From Epiperipatus broadwayi (Eukaryota > Onychophora > Udeonychophora > Euonychophora > Peripatidae), in assembly GCA_028023455.1 (NCBI GenBank), contig JAQFVV010012572.1:1486001-1550000 (forward strand): DNA of 64,000 bases, in the 5' to 3' direction. This document shows positions 12,625 through 27,600 of the stretch, one piece after another. Below the pieces are notes generated by a model. The model saw only the letters and a program-made list of their open reading frames with translations, ran no database searches and was not told the origin of the DNA. Position numbers and translations under genes: made by a program. Position 1 is the stretch's first letter, and each line of letters starts with the position of its first letter.

Positions 12625-12689
12625 CATATTATTATCTTCGGATTTGTGAGTAGCAGAAGCCTTAGTCATAAATGGATGATTAAGTATGT
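12625..12689 (-). CDS. PLK4: PLK4 exon: end of kinase domain
   Basis: The acceptor TTTTTTTTAG and a donor ATG|GTAAT bound 65 nt. The split Asp codon (g + ac) completes [10 protein letters not shown], the last helix of the kinase fold (human has VLDHPFM). About a dozen codons of the variable linker follow, ending in phase 0 with ...KSEDNNM. The next exon downstream was not recognised. Confidence 0.88.
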
Positions 12690-15600
12690 CTAAAAAAAAT
12701 AAAATAAAAAAATGAGATAAAATTATATTCAAGTATTAAATTATTTAAGCAGTTAATCAAATAAAATAATATACTTTTTAAAGAAAATTACCTGAAAGTT
12801 TGATGCGATCTTCTGGATTTTCCAATAGCAAACGTTTAATCAAATCTTTGGCTTCAGCAGATGCAGATGCTGGCATTTTGTAATCTATATTAATAACTTT
12901 CTTTAGAGTAGACACAATTCCTTCTGTTTCAAAAGGAGGCTTCCCAAAAAGAAAAGTATACAACAAACAGCCTAAGCTCCAGATATCCACTTCTAAACCA
13001 CGGGAAGATTTCTTGGCTACCTCACTAAAACAGATTTTTTAATAAATAAATACTACTAACTATAATTATTTTTTATATTTTGCAAAAAAAGTATATATAC
13101 ATACTATTAAAAATATTGATAGATTTTTATAATAAAATTTAAATATTTTTTTAATAGTTTAAATATATTTGTTTTTTTACTCTACTTTAGCTGAAATTTT
13201 CTCATTTATTAAATGTCATATATAACTTCTTGAAAAATAATAATGAAAACGTTGCTTCTAATAACAAATCCTTATAAGACTATCATTATTTAGCATACAT
13301 TTCATTAACTTAAAGTGAAAAACCAGATAAGTTAATTATTCCAAACTGATGTTATTATTAGTTCTATAAAAACTTAACTTAAATGATTACCTCTTAGCTT
13401 TCTGGATGCTTTATGATCCATGAGAAAATGATAAATAAGTATGTCTTCCTAATAAAGAATATACTAATAGGGAGTTAAGAAAGAAATAATTGGTCAAACT
13501 GCCTCAAAGTATAATTTTAATCGATATTTTTGGAAATAAGTTTTCCAAAAAAATATCTCAGAGTTCTGAAAATATTGCAACACTGTTGTAATAAATACTT
13601 TATCTGAATCAGTTTTTATTATCAATACATAAGAAGATACCACACAGAAAAATTATTCTTAATGCCTAAATGTAATTGTTTTTCATTTAGTAATTGTGAT
13701 ATGCCTTGTGTAATTCACACAGTGGTAGTAATAGACTCTAGAGCTAAAAATCTCTCAGTCGAAGTTCAATATGATTTCCCCAGCAATTAGTCGTTCAATT
13801 ATTTTTTGTGACATGTTTCTAAAACCTTTTTCCTGACACAATTCCAGAAACCATAGTTGCTTTATAACGTCATGCTTGACTTGATTCACACTAATTCCTA
13901 AGATTATTTGACTGTGAGTATTGCAGTGATAAAAAAATAAATAAATAGAAATTCTAGACTTATAGAATAAAATATTTGATACATAATTATACTGAAATAA
14001 ATGCCCCAGTCATTTTTAGATTCTCTACATTTTAATGTCTTTTAATAACAGATGAGAAAACTTGTGATTCTTACATTGATGACATGCAAAATGTTTTCTT
14101 CTAAAGATGAAGTAAAAAGTTTCCGTGCATAGGCTATATGGCAGAAATCCTTTTAGCCAAATCAAATGTTCCTTCTCTATAAATCCTTTACATACATAAT
14201 AAATGCATCTATTTTTAATTCTCTTTATTGTTCAATTATTTTATATTTCTGTTTTCTCTATTTTAGCATCAACTATTATAAACTTGCATAATTAATTGAT
14301 GGTTATCAGATGATAGTATAATTTGTATTAATCCCCAGACTGGGTTTTGGCTTTTATTTTCATCAATGCAGTTTGAAATTCAAAGCTGAAACCAATGCTA
14401 CCTTTTCAAAATCATGTTGATAAGATATAAAAGATGTTCCTAGTGAGCTCTCTATAGAGAAATAAAGATTATAAAACTAATATTTCTTTTGTTTGAAATC
14501 AAACAGCTGTTCAAAAAGGCAATAATCTTTTTTTTTTAATCAGCTACAGTTGAATATATAATCATACTAATAATTAAAAATACAGTATATATTACAATAA
14601 GTATGTTATAATATACACATATTGCAGCTACAAAAATTAATAATACCATTAATATATAAATAATACATACGGAGATATAAAATTTGGAGTTCCACATATA
14701 GTGTAATGCTTTTCATCTGGAGCATTAAGTTGCTTTGCCAGTCCAAAATCAGAAATTTTCTATTTTAAAAATACAGTATATTCAGTTAATTATAATAAAT
14801 AAATGTTTATTAAATAAAAAATAAAACAAAAAAAAAAATCTAATGTTTTTAACTTACTACATCCATATCTTCTGTCAGTAATAAATTGCTCAAGCTTAAA
14901 TCTCTATGAACAATTCCATGTGAATGAAGATAGATTACGCCTTTAATGATTTGTCTCATAAAATGTTTAGCTAAAAATAGTAACCCAAAGAATGAGTTTT
15001 CAATGTGCATCATAGATGTCTACTTATATTTAATAAATGAATTTCACTGCATTCTATTACAAATATATGTCTTTTCACACTATGCATGTATTTTGGCTAA
15101 ACATGCTTTAACAGATGTGCTAGAAGTTAGAACATTCATCAGCTACATTAGCGTAACAGACTAAGTCTCATATAAAATATCAATCACATAATGACAAAAA
15201 CACAGAACTGGTCTGTTATTTTTATCTATTGGGTAGTATTTGAGTCTGCAAAAATATATCTATTGTTTATTTATATATATTCAAGTTGGATTTAATATTT
15301 ATTACATAGAATACTTTAAATATTGTGTGTATCACATATTTACTTATTAAAGATAATATAAAAATGATTCAAAATAATTAATAGAAATAATAAACAAAAT
15401 ATAAAACAATATTAAGAAAAATAACAACAGAAATAATACAGAATAATGAAGATAAAAAAAAATCAACAATTTGATTACTATTTAAAAATAATGAACTTGT
15501 TCCAAATCTTCAGAGGGGTTAAATTTGTCTGCACTTTTTTAAAGTCTGTTAAAATGAGTTAAGAAGCTTAGTATTAATGCTGAAGACTTGTTCTACAAAG

Positions 15601-18600
15601 CAAAACTTCAATAATGGAAACTAGTTATAGTTGCATAAACATTAGATTATCAGATAATGGTACAGTTTTCAAAATAAATTTTAAAAACTTTTCATTATGT
15701 TGATTTTACAATAATTACATATCTCAAATAACTTATTGTTTAAATGCAGCCAATTTAATATCTAGTAAGAAAGCATTTGAATTATAGTTTTAGTTACGGT
15801 CTGTAACTCTCATAAAAAAAATACAAATTTTTAATATTATAGAGTCCTCTATTGTTAAAATTTGAAAATATAATATTACTCTTAAAATGTAAAAATATAT
15901 AAATCAACAATATTAACAATCAATAAAATAAAACAAACTATGAATTTATACAATATACATTGGTTTTTTAATTACAAATGTAATACACATATATAAATTA
16001 ATATATATATATGCTCATTATTGTTGTAAAATTCTATTATATAAAATAAAATATTAATACAATATGTATTTATGCTATACAATAATAACAACAAAAAAAT
16101 AAACATCTATATCTATAATGACTAAGCTTCATCTAAAAACCCTGCCATTTAAAAGTATAAAACATTTTATGATATCAAAACATTTTTGTGTATTTTCATT
16201 TACATATAATGAATCATATTTTCTCACTATTTTATTATTTGCACATATCATTGGTTTTATAATATCTTCACAGTTTATACGCTTTGTAGATCCAGAACGT
16301 AAAATATAAAAACAGGCAAAACTCTCCATACAGTAGTGCCACTCAGTGTCAACCAGAGTAATCAATGGATGCCAGAAGGCTTGTGCATAAAATCCCCATC
16401 TAGTGCTAGCATAAGAAATAGTGATCATATGATGTTTAGTGGTTTGACATAAAATATACTGAGAGGATCCCATAAAACCAATAATATATGAAAATAAAGA
16501 TTATTGAGAAAATATGATGAATCATTATATGTAAAAGTAAATATAAAAAAATGTTTTAATATCATAAAAACCCTATTCCTTTACATAGAACATGGTTTCA
16601 GATCAAAAATTATCATTATAAAAAGGAGTGCTTTTGATTTCATTTGATAATTATTTTTTTATAAGCTGAAAATGTCAGTTTACAATAATAATGGTCAAAA
16701 ATATATAAATTATATATCTATATATACTATATTAATATCAACAATTAATTTTCATTATAATTAATACTAGTAATCAAAAAAGCAAGTCATATATAGCATG
16801 ACATTGCTTTTATAAGCTTGTATATACAAATATATAACAAAGAGAGTACCACACTTATGAATTAAGAGCTTGTTTGAGCTATAATTAATACTGTTGATTT
16901 ATGTATTTTAAAAATGATGTATTATTTTGTAAATGTTAATTTTAAACTTTAACAATAGGATTTTGAAATATCATAAATTTATATTTCTGATGAGAGTTAT
17001 AGAAAATAACATAAAACTATAATTATTAAATTGGCTGAATAAAAATAATTTGTTTGATATACTTAAGATATTTAAAAAATAGAGTAGTAGGTTAAAGAAA
17101 TTTCAGAAATCAGAGAATGGAAGCAAAACTAAAAAATATATAATAACAACAATAAGACAGAATCTCAAATGAGATGGAACTAGATTACTTACTAAGGAAC
17201 AAAAAAAATGGCAACAATGTAATGAGGTAAAAATTAACATCTTAAAGATACATATGTTAAATGTAAATTATGAGTTATGGGACATGGACATGAAAAAAAT
17301 AGCAAAAATAAACAAGATAAATAAAGTTTAAAAATACAGATAATTAAAAAAATGAAATTATTAAAAAAATTAAGAAACAAAATGGACAGATTATTGAGAA
17401 ATATATTAGAGAAAATATGCTTGTCATATTTTTTATAGAATTAATCACTATCATCAATACATTAAGCTGGTTACACAATTAGTGTACACATACTTGTACT
17501 TGGGTTTCTGGTTGGTCTTCATTAAAAAAAAAAATCATTTTATTTGAAAGTGTAGATGTCGTAGTTACATAATATTGAAAGGTATGCTATAAATAATATT
17601 AAAAAAAATACAGTATAGTAATAACTGAACTTAAAAAAGAAGATAATTGTGAATATAACAAAATGGATAAGAATAATGACTACATGAATAATTATGATAA
17701 TTTCCATAATGCTAACTTTTTTTTTTAAAGATATTATAAAGAAATCTGGAGAGATAGTTTCTCTAATAGCTTTATTAAGTCTTTCAGTTCTGCCATTATA
17801 TATGCAAACATTGAATAGTTATTAACTATGTGGTTCATAATTACTTTGCAATTACATAAATTAAAGACTGCTAAAGACAAATGTGAAACAGGTAAACAAA
17901 GTGACCATGGATGGATCTAAATTTGTTGATAGATAAAGAGAATAAATTGGCTATGTTCCAAAGTTACTACAAAGTAGCATGGGATAAGCTTATATTTCAA
18001 TTTATTATTATAGAAATTTACATTAATTGAACACATTTCCTTGTTATTTGGATGACAAGTTGAATATATTGTCTTGATGAGAATCAAGACAATGTCTAAC
18101 TCTGAAAAATTTTAATATTCTTATTAAAAAAAACTATTTCTGCAAAAAAATCTCTTTTGTGATGTCAAGACAATATTATCAGCATAGATTAATTGCCAAT
18201 ATTCTGTTTCTGAAAGATCACTTATCAATATATTAAATGAAGTAAGTATATGAAAGATTTTAACTTTGTGGAAGAATAATCTCTAAAATTTTCTTTTTTT
18301 TCTTATAGGAAAACATTTTATAAAATAAATTAATGATTTTAATCAACTTAAGAATTTTAATGACTTTTAGAAATTGTAAGGAGTATTTAATTAATTCTGA
18401 AAGTTCTTTTTATATGTTTTAAAGGCATTTATTGTTCTATAAAAATCAATCACAACAGATTTTAAAAAAATAAAAAAAAATACCAGTTTTGATCATGAGG
18501 AAGAGTCTAAGACAGTTTATAGATTAAGAAAAAGTGGTTTTACATTATTGACTTAATAATGATATTAGCGATTAAGCCAATGCATAAGCGCTTTAAAGAT

Positions 18601-21600
18601 TTTTAAATTATAAATGAATACTCTCACTTTTCCAGACACAAGATATAGTCATTTTGAAAAGATGAAATGAATCCACCCATCCTCTTGATCCAAACATTTA
18701 TGTATGGGCAAATCTTAAGCATATGGAAATGAGAGCGTGAAGATGTTACGCAATCACTTTAAATTACATTTATTATGCTTGAACGAATGATGCTTGTGAA
18801 ATCTTTAAAATTTACGATACATTGTTCTTTAGTTGAAATTAAACATATATAATGAGATATTATTTTATATAATGCTACATTTTTATACTGTAATAGTGAT
18901 TAAGCCAATGCACATGCGCTTTAAAGATTTTTAAATTATAAATGAATACTCTCACTTTTTCAGACACAAGATATAGTCTTTTTGAAAAGATTGAATGAAT
19001 CCACCCAAATGAGAACGTGAAGATGTTAAGCAATCACTTTAAATTACATTTATTATGCTTGAACGAATGATGCTCTCATTTCCATATGCTTAAGATTTGC
19101 CCATACATAAATGTTTGGGTCAAAAGGATGGGTGAATTCATTCCATCTTTTCAAAAAGACTATATCTTGTGTCTGGAAAAGTGAGAGTATTCATTTATAA
19201 TTTAAAAATCTATAAAGCGCATGTGCATTAGCTTAATCACTAATATCACTATTACAGTATAAAAACATAGCGCTATATAAAATAATATCCCATTATATTA
19301 TTGACTTAAACAACATTATTTAAAAAAGGGTTTTAAAGTTTGTTAAGAAGGCAAAAAAAATATGTCCAAATCTTGAAGTTTTATCATTGTCGCATTCATT
19401 TTCAGAGGATGGTTTATCTTATTATGGTGTCAGATGTTGTTGCATTAGAGACCAAGTGTCTTCAAATATTGTGTGGGATGATAGTTTATTATCTCTTTCC
19501 TTAAAAGTTTCCAGTTTATTCCAGAAGGTGTACAGGGGTCTTCTGAGATTGCAATCATACATGAGTTTGCATCTGGTACATCAGATAGCATATAACACGA
19601 ATATGCTAGCATGAATATTTGCAAAAATGTCTTGTTTGAATGTCTGGAATAGGGTATTGATATTATATTTGAGGTTGTTAAAAAGTTTGGTATTGCTTTG
19701 CATATAATTTCAAAGCCATCACATTCGAAGAAAAGATGATATTGAGTTTCAGAATCTAAAGTTTATAGCAAAGGCTGCATTGTTCATCAACGTTCTTGTA
19801 CTGTCTTCTGTATCTATAAAAGTGAAGTGTATGTAGTGATTCTACATTTATTCTGATAAGAAAATCCAAATATTTACGTTCAACTGACCAGAATTTAAAT
19901 TTTTTAATCAGTTATTTGTTGTTTGTTCTTTTTAGTATAAATATTTAAACATAAATCTGTTTGCAACAGTTTCATCCTGGTCTAAATCTAGCCTGTTTTA
20001 TAAATAGCAGATTATTTGCTAGTCTGTAAAAAATACATAATAAAGATAATGGATCATAATTTTTGAATTATTGTTAGATTTATTAAATTTTAAGATATCT
20101 GTAATTTTGCTTTCTTGTTTTATTTTTGCAATAATTTCTATATATTGTTGATTGCATTAGTCCTAAATTTTTTTAGAATCTTTGGAAGGAAAAGATTTAT
20201 TCCTGTTTTTTTTTTTTTCTGATTTAAGACAAACAAAAATAAGCTGAAGTTTGCTAATATTATTAGTTTTCTTAAGATTAAAAATGTAAAGGCAATGTGA
20301 AAAAGAAGTTTGTAATTCCTATTCTAATGATGACACCCTCTCCCCCAGTTTTGTCAATCCTGTGCATAGAAGTGTAATATATAAGATTGGTAATCAAATT
20401 GATAAAAGCAATGGTAATCTTTTATAGATGATTTTACATCAACACATCAACTAAGCCTGTATAGAAGTGATCAAGCCTTTTGATTGGTTCTCATGAAGTT
20501 TAATTTTTCCATGATTTCTTTCCTTTATCTTTTTTAATATCATCAAAAAAGTTTATAAATTTGTCAGCAGTTTTCAGATTTTTGGTAGACAAATACTTGT
20601 TATAAAGAGCACTAGTGACTTCCCATTTTAAAATAAATTGTTTGGATTTCCTGATGATAGATGTTTTGGCAGCTGTAATTATAAATTTGTTAAATCTACC
20701 ATGCCAAGATAGAAAAGAATGGACTTTATTAATATTTTTTTTATAAGATATTCATTATATTGACTCAAATCAGCTTTACTTATATTTCATTTCAGAATTG
20801 GTGGTTTACACTTATAAAAATGTGAATTTTAAGAGTGATTAATCTTGGGTTATATTACAATAGGAGAATCATCCAATATTAGTAAAAACAATAATTTGTT
20901 TTTAAAAGAAAGGATGAATTCACAATCAATGGCATATATGTATTCCAGAAAAATTTGTAAAATCAGCTAAAATAAATATAAAAAAAAAAACTCTGGAATA
21001 AACCCCATAATATTTAAAATACCAATATAATGAGTTATATAAAAAGTTAAAGTGGATTCATCTTATCTCTTCAAAAGACTTTACCTTGTGTTTAGAAAAG
21101 AGTACTCCTGAAGTGTTTAAATCTATACATCACATGTGTAGAGGGGTGATTCCCTAATGATTGTTACAAAATACCAATATGTAAAAATAAATAATAACTA
21201 TGTGTGATGTTGATGTGATGCACTACGACTTTTCCTTTCTCAGAGTCAGGAATCTCTCAGCCATTATGCCCAAAGAAATCTGTTACCCACCTTACTTTCC
21301 CTTTCCATTTTCCACCCTAAGTTTTTCCCATATTCTTTTCTATCCTCCTCCATCCCATTTCCACAACATTATCTTTGTCAAATCTATGGTCTTTATATCT
21401 AAATCCCCCTTATCTCTTCCCAACCCCAGCATAAAAACCAAGAACCCATTTTCTGCATAATCACTTTGTTTATATTTATTCTCCCATGACTTCATTATTT
21501 GTACCCTTTCTGCTTGTTGGCATTTACATTAAGTTAACAGATACCTAATATTTTCTATACCTTCCTTACATAATTTGCAGACTAAATCACTCATATTTTT

Positions 21601-24600
21601 CCATTTACATGGATATTTCCTTGTTGGTAATGATTCTGCTTGAGTCTTAAACAATAAAGCACTTTCCTTGCTATTATCATAAATTAAATCACACTCAATA
21701 TTCTGTTTAATTCTATATGTATTGTAACCTTCCCTTCCAGCTCTTCCAAGATAACTCTCTACCTTACCCTCCGTTCTTTATTGTACTCCTATTATACTAG
21801 CTCAATAATAAGCCATCAAGGATAACAACAATAAAGTACAAGACTCTTTATGGGGCTTGATACTTGCTAAATATTAAAATATAAGATAGACTTTAGGGAC
21901 AATTACAAGGAAATGGTTTTCACATTCAGAAATATATAAGATACACTCCACATTGGCAATGCTATTGTGACAATTCTCCTGCTACTATCCTATTATAATC
22001 ATTAGAAAAACTCCCACAACAAGCAATGACTAAAATAATATTTCATTTAAATAATGAAATAACTATTCTTCTAAAATTTAAGAATCCTAAAAATAAAAAC
22101 ATTAACCTAATTACATTACCTTAAAATACTTGATGTTATCCTATGGTTATCTCAGGGATAATAAGTATTAATAACAATTAGATTGATAATTAAATAAATG
22201 CTTCACAAGAGGGATTTTACTGGGATCCAACCATCTAATAAAAACACATTATTACAAACCTTGATTAACCTCCAATTGGAAACTTAATCCATTGACTCAT
22301 TGTAAATCGAAAAATTTCGCGAGTACTAATGTATAATAGGAATTGTGGACTTAATCAGTGAAGTATTAAATAGTTTCACGCTCTTAGATCTAACCGCTTC
22401 AGTTTCACCTATTCATATAGAAAGTAGGTTGAAGTAAAGAAGGGTTCCTCTCTTTTCTTCCAAAGCGTAAGCTTGTGGTGAAGACCTGTAGAGGTCCCTA
22501 CCTTCACATTTTCACGCGCATATTCTTGAGGTTTACAGCCTTAATAAATATTCCTTCAGAATTACAAACCTTAAAATATATTTGGTTAGTAACTTGTACT
22601 CTGAAATTATATAATACTTTTCAATTATGATATAACATATGTTTCAACTTAAATTAGAATGTGACTCTCAAACATATTGCTAATTTATATTATATGCACT
22701 CCATTTTGTAATATTTAATAATATTTTTCATATTGCTTTTCAAACTTCTTTTGCATCTAATAAAAATATGAAGTACCATAAGCTTCTTTTAATATAGGTA
22801 TAATTTAAAGCAATTGATAGTTAATGTATTAATTATAAGTTCTTAAGCATAACTTCCCAAATGAGGCATGTAATCATAATTTGGTATGTATAATTGTATG
22901 TAGATAATGTGCTTTACTGATATGATCTTGTAATGGGAATGACTCTCAGACTCAATAAAATTACTATGATAATGTTTAAATCAAAATATTCATTTATTTA
23001 TAACACTAAGAATAAATAACAAAGAATTGTACATATAAAGTTAAATACTTCAATTAACAATAAAAATAAAAAAAAGCATTAAACTGTTTTACATTGACAG
23101 CAAATTATTTACATTATTTACAAGTACATAATGGTTATTATATAAAATCAACCCCTCCCATAGTTAGTAACTAGTTCTTTTTAAAAATATAAGTTTATTA
23201 TTTTATTATCATGTATATTTTCATATTGATCTGGTGTCTTTGCATCATTCATGAATTATCTGGTGGCTATCTTCTTAATCCTTTTCCTTACTACCTGATA
23301 TTTATAGTTCTCAATATCATCTGAAAATTGTACCATTTAAATCATATTTCATGTTATCAAACTTGACATAAAATATTAACTATAATTTAATCAACAAAAC
23401 CAATGTTGCTGTAGTAAAAAAAAAAAAAATTAAAACAATATTCATAATGTAATTAAAATGAATACTAAGCTCTCTTTCGATATCATACAATTCATTTATA
23501 CCTCCATTCTCTCTATCACCCATATTTTATAATGTTCTTTGATCCCAGTTATTTTTATTATCTAGTAATTTATTCAAATTACTATTCAAACATAAAATAT
23601 TTGTGCTGTACATGGTTTTACCTTCAAGTCAATCTATCAAGATTTAGGAAGAAATTATAAAATCCTTTAATTATTTCATCTACTTTGATGCCTCCTACAT
23701 TACTATTTACCTAAAACTTTATCGATGAGAAACTGATTTTATTAAATAATATATAAATAAAAAGTATGGAGGTTTCTTTTAAATATGACGTGTCACATTT
23801 TGGCAGGCAGTCAATTTCTTAATGATTCCACCCCCATTTTACCCTGGCTTCTTCCCTGAGCACTTACAGTATATACTATCCTCATTTCTTTGTAAGAAAC
23901 CCTTCCATCTCTTTCCAATAAATATATGGGTATCAACAGATTACTCCCACTTAACTATTCCTCAGTTCTTCAGGTTGATATTTTATCCTATCCTGGAATT
24001 TTAATTCATCTTCGTTGATTGCTTATTTGGTATCTATTACTCTACTAATTCTAGACTAACAACTTAATATAATCTTTTCCGTGTGATAATTTTCTATCCA
24101 TATCTACGATCATGTTACACAACAAATAATCTATTTCAATTATTATTATCAATAGGATTTTTTATTTATTTATAACAAATGAAATCATGATATTGTTTTA
24201 CATCAACCTTCTTACTTTCATAAATATATTTTATTATAAGTTTGTCATTCCTATTAATTTAATTTCTTAAAGTATATATACTGGTCAAAATATACTGCTA
24301 ACATTATGTTCCCCACACACACACACTTTCACATTATAACTCATGATTACTCTCTTCCTATATTTAAGCATACCTTTATCATTATATATCAAATTGCAAA
24401 CATAAATTTTTTAAATTGTCATTATGACAAATACTTTGCATTTATATTTCATTTTAAATAAGAAAAATATTAGTGATAAATTTAAAATTAAAATCTTTTT
24501 TTTTTTTGTTAAACCCATTTCCAGTTTCTATTTTAATATTACAATGTTTATCCTGTAAATGTTTACCATTCTTCACGCATTGAGGTATTTCTCCTATCTT

Positions 24601-27600
24601 CTCTCTGTTACAAGATATGTATAGTTACACAAGACATCAAACATCAAGCACAAATGATGGGACAAAATTTTAAATTGGATGCATCCTTCCTTCCTATCTA
24701 GTTTTAAAGTTGCATTGCATATAATCCTGCTTTTCAAAATCCACTACGAAAAGTTTGATGAATATTCTAAATAAATCTACACTTTATTCTCCCACGCTGC
24801 ACAAACTTTTAAACATGTTCAAATAAATCAACAATAAGTTTACTTTCTGATTTCTCTCTTTTTCTGTTATTCATTAATCTTGTAAATTTTCAAATACATA
24901 TTGGATACATTTATTTAATTTTCTAGCTTGTAATATATTATCTTTGTGACTATCATCTATCCTTCAAAAGTTATAAATTTTTTTTTTTTAATTATCCTTC
25001 CCATTTTAATATTCAGTTCTTAAAGTGCTATAGTAAAAGTTCATCTTCTATTTAAACATAAGAAATCTTAATTTAAGTTTTACCTGTTTGTTTTTTTTTC
25101 ATTATTAAGTATAAGCTAAATATTTTCTTCAAAAATTTGCAAATTATTTCTTATATATCAACTGTTTACTTCAAATGAAGATTAGTTTTTCTTCATTCAA
25201 CACTCACGATTAATTAATTATTCTTAACATACTATAAGATCTTTCTATTAGCTTTAAAAATTTATTTCTAGGAATTTTTAATTTGTTTTTCACATTAAAT
25301 CTATTATTAATAAAAACCTTAATTTAGCATTAAAAAATAAATGTGTCTTATGTGGCTATCATCACGTTTCTCTTTGAAGCATTGCAGTTGTGTTTCCTTT
25401 CTCATGGGTATCCTAGGCAAATTTAAAATAACAACTTTGATTTTTCAAACTCCTTTGTGGTATTATCTTGGCCAGAAGTAGATGATCAGAATTGGTAACT
25501 AGGTTGTAATGAAGATTAATTTACTCACTCCATAGTATTAATAATTACTTTAAAAAAATATTTCATATCCTTAGATAGCTTTGTGAATATGATTTTTTTT
25601 TTTGTTAAGACTTTAAATATTTTAATTTTTATAACTTTTTTGTATGGAGAAAATAAATTGAGACTGCTATCTACTTTTTAATACTTCTTGAATTTTTCTA
25701 CCTTGATTGTCCGAGTGATTTTTTTTTTTAAACCCCCCGGGATAAATTGACGTCAGAAAACTATTTACTAAACTCTCATTGGTTTTAATTGCCAAGATAT
25801 TTAATTTTTAATCATTAAATATTTAAAAATAAATATTTAATTAAATCAGATGTAAAAGAATTAAAATCAATAAATAAGTTTCTGATAATTTTTTTATAAA
25901 AGGTGATATTTTAAACAAAAACAAAAAAAGAAATTATTTATTATTTTATTTTATTAATTGTATTAGTTAATAAAAGTTAACATTTTCTTCAATTTTAGCT
26001 CGGTAAGGTGACATGTGGATCCAGGAATATAGAGCAAAGTAACATAATTTTGCTAATTAGTTCCATGTATTGATTTATATTTTTTAAAATAGAAGTCACG
26101 ATTTTTGGGGTGTGCGTGTTAATTAATGATGTCTGTTAACAGATATATAAAAAATGAGAATTGTCAGTATACTGCAGCTATTGGCTGACCACTAGTGCTA
26201 CTGATATTTTCAGGTATACTGCAATCTTCTCATCTACTTTGAATAACAGTAATAATTTTCTTTAATTATTATTTTTTATCTAAGTGTTAATTTACTAATA
26301 TTTTATATCTGTTAACTTAGAATGTAATGCTAGACAACTTTATAGTTCAATTAGAATTGTCTAAACCACTAATATCATGCTTTGGGAGAATAATTATTTT
26401 ATTATGATTCAATTTCATCAATTATACTTTAAAAGAAATTATGAAAACGACCAGGTGATATTTTTCATATTAGTTTACAAAACCGAAAGAGATTAAAGTT
26501 AATTGTAAAAACAAGATTGTTAACAAATTTGATTTTGAAGATAAGGAAGGAACTGGTTGTAATGTTTTGCTTTTTGTTTTCTTTTTAAGATTCGTCTCTA
26601 ATATAATTATCCACTCATGCACCGATTAAAACTTACATTTATAAATGCAAGAAATTAAAAAAAAAAAAACACAGTGACAAAAAATAACTTAAAAGGATAG
26701 ACGGATAAATACATTTTTAGATACTCAACATGAGGTATCGTATTTACCGAATTATATTAAGTGTTATTAATAATTACTAATGCAAAATGCTAAACTTACA
26801 TTGATTTCAATAAATATTTGAAGTATTTTCTCAATATAAAACAAATACTAACCTGTCATAGTTGATAAAGGGGGAGAAATTTATAATATGCTTTTATTTT
26901 CTTAGTATTTTGCTAAAAAAAATATTTAGAATAAAATGGAACCAAATAAATTAGTGGAAAAGTCTATAGAGGCAAATATAGCTTGAATGTATAAGAATAA
27001 TAGACATTAAGTTAATGTATAATCTTAAATTGCGAACTTTCAAATTTAATAGTAATTTTTTTTAAAAAAAAAATTGCTAAAATGATATATTTAAGTGAAT
27101 TTTTTTAAAAAAAAGAATTGTTTATTTTCAGTAGAACTGTGGACAAAATTTAACAGACAACTTTCTTAATTAATATTATTTGTTAATAAGTGGAGATTCT
27201 CAAACAATCTAGCTTAACCGGTTTTAAAATGGATCCAGATTTTTGCTTATTTAAAACAAAACTTTTGTTAAATGTTCTTATTTATTGCTTATTTTAGAAA
27301 GTCATATTTGTTCTCATTTTCTTGTGAAAGAAAATATATGTGATAAATATGGATGCATCATTCTATAGATAATTCACTGAGAAAGAACATTCCACCCTCG
27401 ACAAACTGCTCACTATGGAAGAAATTCTGCTAAAGAACTAGGTTGTTTAAAAAAAGAGGTACTTCAACATTGGACAATCTACACCGCTCGATGGTGCTGT
27501 TGCTAGCCAATAACATATCGATATAATGTTACTGGGCACAGGTTGTCTGGATTTAATTTTTCACCGTTTTTTTTTTTACATTTTTATATTCGTATGTAAT

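Noticed and set aside
16988-17012. CTGATGAG...GAAA string as a hammerhead core
   Set aside because: No stems II or III can be drawn around it; probably chance.
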